Shown here: positions 7,383-8,640 of the stretch, one piece after another
Layout of the letters: each line of letters opens with the position of its first letter
Position numbering within the stretch: position 1 is the first letter of the stretch
Assembly (NCBI GenBank): GCA_018067325.1
Contig: JAGPUU010000120.1
Location: 1 to 8,640 of the forward strand
Length of the DNA stretch: 8,640 nt
Origin: Amphritea sp.
Lineage (GTDB): Bacteria; Pseudomonadota; Gammaproteobacteria; Pseudomonadales; Balneatricaceae
Direction of reading: 5' to 3'
Notes under the pieces: model-generated
Told to the model about the DNA's origin: nothing
Databases searched by the model: none
Seen by the model: only the letters and a program-made list of their open reading frames with translations
Translations under genes and position numbers: made by a program

Positions 7383-7413
7383 ATAATGACTAAATGTTAC
7401 TAGGTCGATAAGT

Positions 7414-7417
7414 GGAG
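7414..7417 (+). promoter_or_regulatory. Shine-Dalgarno that selects the ATG start at 7427
   Basis: GGAG with a nine-base spacer precedes ATG at 7427. The in-frame GTG at 7412 overlaps this SD and lacks one itself, so the protein most likely starts at 7427. Confidence 0.6.
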
Positions 7418-7426
7418 CCTCTAAAA

Positions 7427-8404
7427 ATGGAACAAGTTTCATTGCCAAACGTATCTGAATATCTAGATTCTGAAGTAAAGCTCATTGAGCATACCGCTAC
7501 GCAATTGATGAAAATAAATAGTGGTTTCTCAGACTCTCTTCAAAGAATCGCTCTGAATCATCAGACTTCAGTACCGACGCAAGAGAAGGAAAACCGGGTA
7601 AATTTATTTCGTGATTCTGCAATTGCACTAGAAAAGATAGATATCAACAGTGCTTATGCATTGATGAAACTTGCACATAAACTCAGACCTAATGGTCCTT
7701 ATATTAAGGAAAAGTTTGAAGAGTGGAGCGAACGGCTCGGAATAACAATACTGGATATATATGAGTTCAATAATGTAGAGCTGACAGTAGGAGAAACCCC
7801 ACCTCCGGCATTGCAAAAAGCTCTGATGAGTGGCAGTTATGAAAAAAACGAAGTCAGCTTATTACATCAGTTTCTAGTAAAAGGAGAGATTGTATTGGAG
7901 CTCGGAGCGGGAATCGGATTTATGGGGATAAGCGCAATGAAGACGGATCTGTGTGACAGGTATGTAGCATACGAAGCCAATCCCAAATTAATTCCTGTTA
8001 TTCTGGATAATATGGACCGCAACAAGGTCAGTTTTGAATTACATAATCAATTGTTAGTCGACGGTGATGGCAGTTCACCTTTTTATATTACCCCTGCTTT
8101 TTGGTCTAGTAGCTTAGTGAAACCAACGGAGGGTAACTATGAGGTTGTTAACGTAAAAACTGTCGATAAAAATCAGGTTATTCGCTCAGTGCTGCCAAGT
8201 ATGTTAATTGTTGATATTGAAGGAGGTGAAGCCGTTTTATTTAATGACCTTGATTTGAACTCGGTTAATAAAATTATTTTGGAGATTCATCCGCGGGTGC
8301 TGTCCGATCAAGTACTTAGTGATATATACAAAACCTTGTTAACAGAAGGTTTTATCTTGAATTTTAATCAATCTTTCAAAAATGTATTGTATTGGTCTCG
8401 ATAA
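7427..8404 (+). CDS. FkbM-family SAM-dependent methyltransferase with unassigned N-terminal region
   Basis: This 325-residue protein has a C-terminal FkbM-type class I methyltransferase fold. The SAM-binding motif is VLELGAGIGFMG (156-167), the next acidic strand is AYEANP (181-186), and the late motif LIVDIEGGE (260-268) matches the DxEGxE stretch diagnostic of FkbM proteins, followed by KIILEIHP (282-289). Members methylate sugar or polyketide hydroxyls, and many sit in surface-polysaccharide or flagellin-glycan clusters. Residues 1-110 are not methyltransferase: they look helical, and a stretch at about 62-100 (ALEKIDINSAYALMKLAHKL) resembles a TPR-like helix pair, perhaps for partner binding. 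The gene is clearly more AT-rich than fhs: counting one 60-base line of each, 8221-8280 has 18 G+C and 3901-3960 has 35, which hints at horizontal acquisition. Acceptor substrate is unknown; nothing upstream in the window belongs to a glycan pathway, so partners, if any, lie to the right. Confidence 0.88.
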   Translation: MEQVSLPNVSEYLDSEVKLIEHTATQLMKINSGFSDSLQRIALNHQTSVPTQEKENRVNLFRDSAIALEKIDINSAYALMKLAHKLRPNGPYIKEKFEEWSERLGITILDIYEFNNVELTVGETPPPALQKALMSGSYEKNEVSLLHQFLVKGEIVLELGAGIGFMGISAMKTDLCDRYVAYEANPKLIPVILDNMDRNKVSFELHNQLLVDGDGSSPFYITPAFWSSSLVKPTEGNYEVVNVKTVDKNQVIRSVLPSMLIVDIEGGEAVLFNDLDLNSVNKIILEIHPRVLSDQVLSDIYKTLLTEGFILNFNQSFKNVLYWSR

Positions 8405-8446
8405 GTCACAGTGATTATTTTGTATCCCCCTTCTTTTTTTCTGGGA

Positions 8447-8484
8447 GAGTTTATAGGGAATTAACTCAGATAAGTGAAGTTAAT
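8447..8484. repeat. Overlapping inverted repeats downstream of the FkbM gene
   Basis: ATTAACT (8460-8466) pairs with AGTTAAT (8478-8484) around an 11-nt spacer. The left arm can instead pair upstream: GAGTT (8447-8451) with AACTC (8463-8467). The two hairpins exclude each other. Both are AT-rich and short, so they may be chance; they lie in the gene-free stretch 8405-8508, where nothing else was seen. Confidence 0.3.
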
Positions 8485-8508
8485 GAGGACGAGGGATATA
8501 AAATCTAA

Positions 8509-8640
8509 TCTTCTAAACTGTGTGCAAAACGTAATAACTCCAACCTGCCTGCTGCTTCTGAATCCGAATTGGATTTGATACTAAATTTCCTCTGTTATCA
8601 CTACACCAAATTAGAAAAACGATATCTTGGTGATTTCGGC
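8509..8640 (+). other. Open frame running off the right edge, no ordinary start codon (partial or broken gene)
   Basis: From the stop TAA at 8506 the frame beginning at 8509 is open for 44 codons to the window end. It reads like a real protein: polar start (SSKLCAKRNNSNLPAA), then SESELDLILNFLCYHYTKLE and KRYLGDFG. No ATG or GTG occurs in it; the first TTG codons (8569, 8575) are deep in the good-looking region and have no SD. An ATG at 8483 lies in the neighbouring frame, which closes at 8576, so a one-base indel could join it to this frame. It may be the start of a gene with a rare start codon, a gene with a 5' lesion, or a fragment. I do not recognise the family. Confidence 0.4.

Noticed and set aside
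8408..8416. Palindrome-like CACAGTGA region just after the FkbM stop codon
   Set aside because: TCAC-A-GTGA has only 4-bp arms and a one-base centre, too short for a hairpin and common by chance; the later T-rich tract has no GC-rich stem before it, so no terminator is called.
8483..8578. 31-residue open frame starting at ATG 8483
   Set aside because: It has no good SD, ends in a run of Leu and Pro with no protein-like pattern, and is overlapped by a better-looking frame from 8509; it is mentioned only as a possible displaced start.

Overview
The window reads as chromosomal DNA from a Gram-negative bacterium, most likely a gammaproteobacterium and possibly a marine Oceanospirillales-type one. 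That placement is inference, based on HlyD-type periplasmic adaptors, an AraC regulator facing a YbfB/YjiJ-type MFS transporter, and codon style. No RNA gene, insertion sequence, CRISPR array or origin was seen.

Bases 1-3022 (+): the 3' part of a HlyD-type membrane-fusion adaptor gene, open at the left edge, overlaps by 16 nt a 706-residue gene. The second product joins a PqqD-like N-terminal domain, a site-2-protease (M50) membrane core with HELGH and a distal FDGYY motif, and a C-terminal HlyD/biotinyl-lipoyl module. The two probably form one envelope export or peptide-processing machine. No ATPase, outer-membrane channel or substrate gene lies inside the window; if they exist they are upstream.

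Bases 3152-6127 (-): formate-tetrahydrofolate ligase (fhs), which makes 10-formyl-THF, converges on the M50 gene. Upstream of it on the same strand is a 12-helix MFS transporter. Bases 6228-7016 (+): a cupin/AraC-type regulator is divergent from the MFS gene across a 100-bp spacer, the classic layout of a regulator controlling its neighbouring transporter.

Bases 7101-8404 (+): a 68-residue single-pass membrane protein that probably starts at TTG, then an AT-rich FkbM-type SAM methyltransferase with an unassigned, helical N-terminal region. The change in base composition suggests that an accessory or surface-glycan region begins here. Bases 8405-8640 hold inverted repeats and an open frame running off the right edge without an ordinary start codon.

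The most unusual item is the PqqD-like/M50/HlyD fusion with its partner adaptor. The right edge (small membrane protein, FkbM enzyme, start-less frame) is the least understood part.
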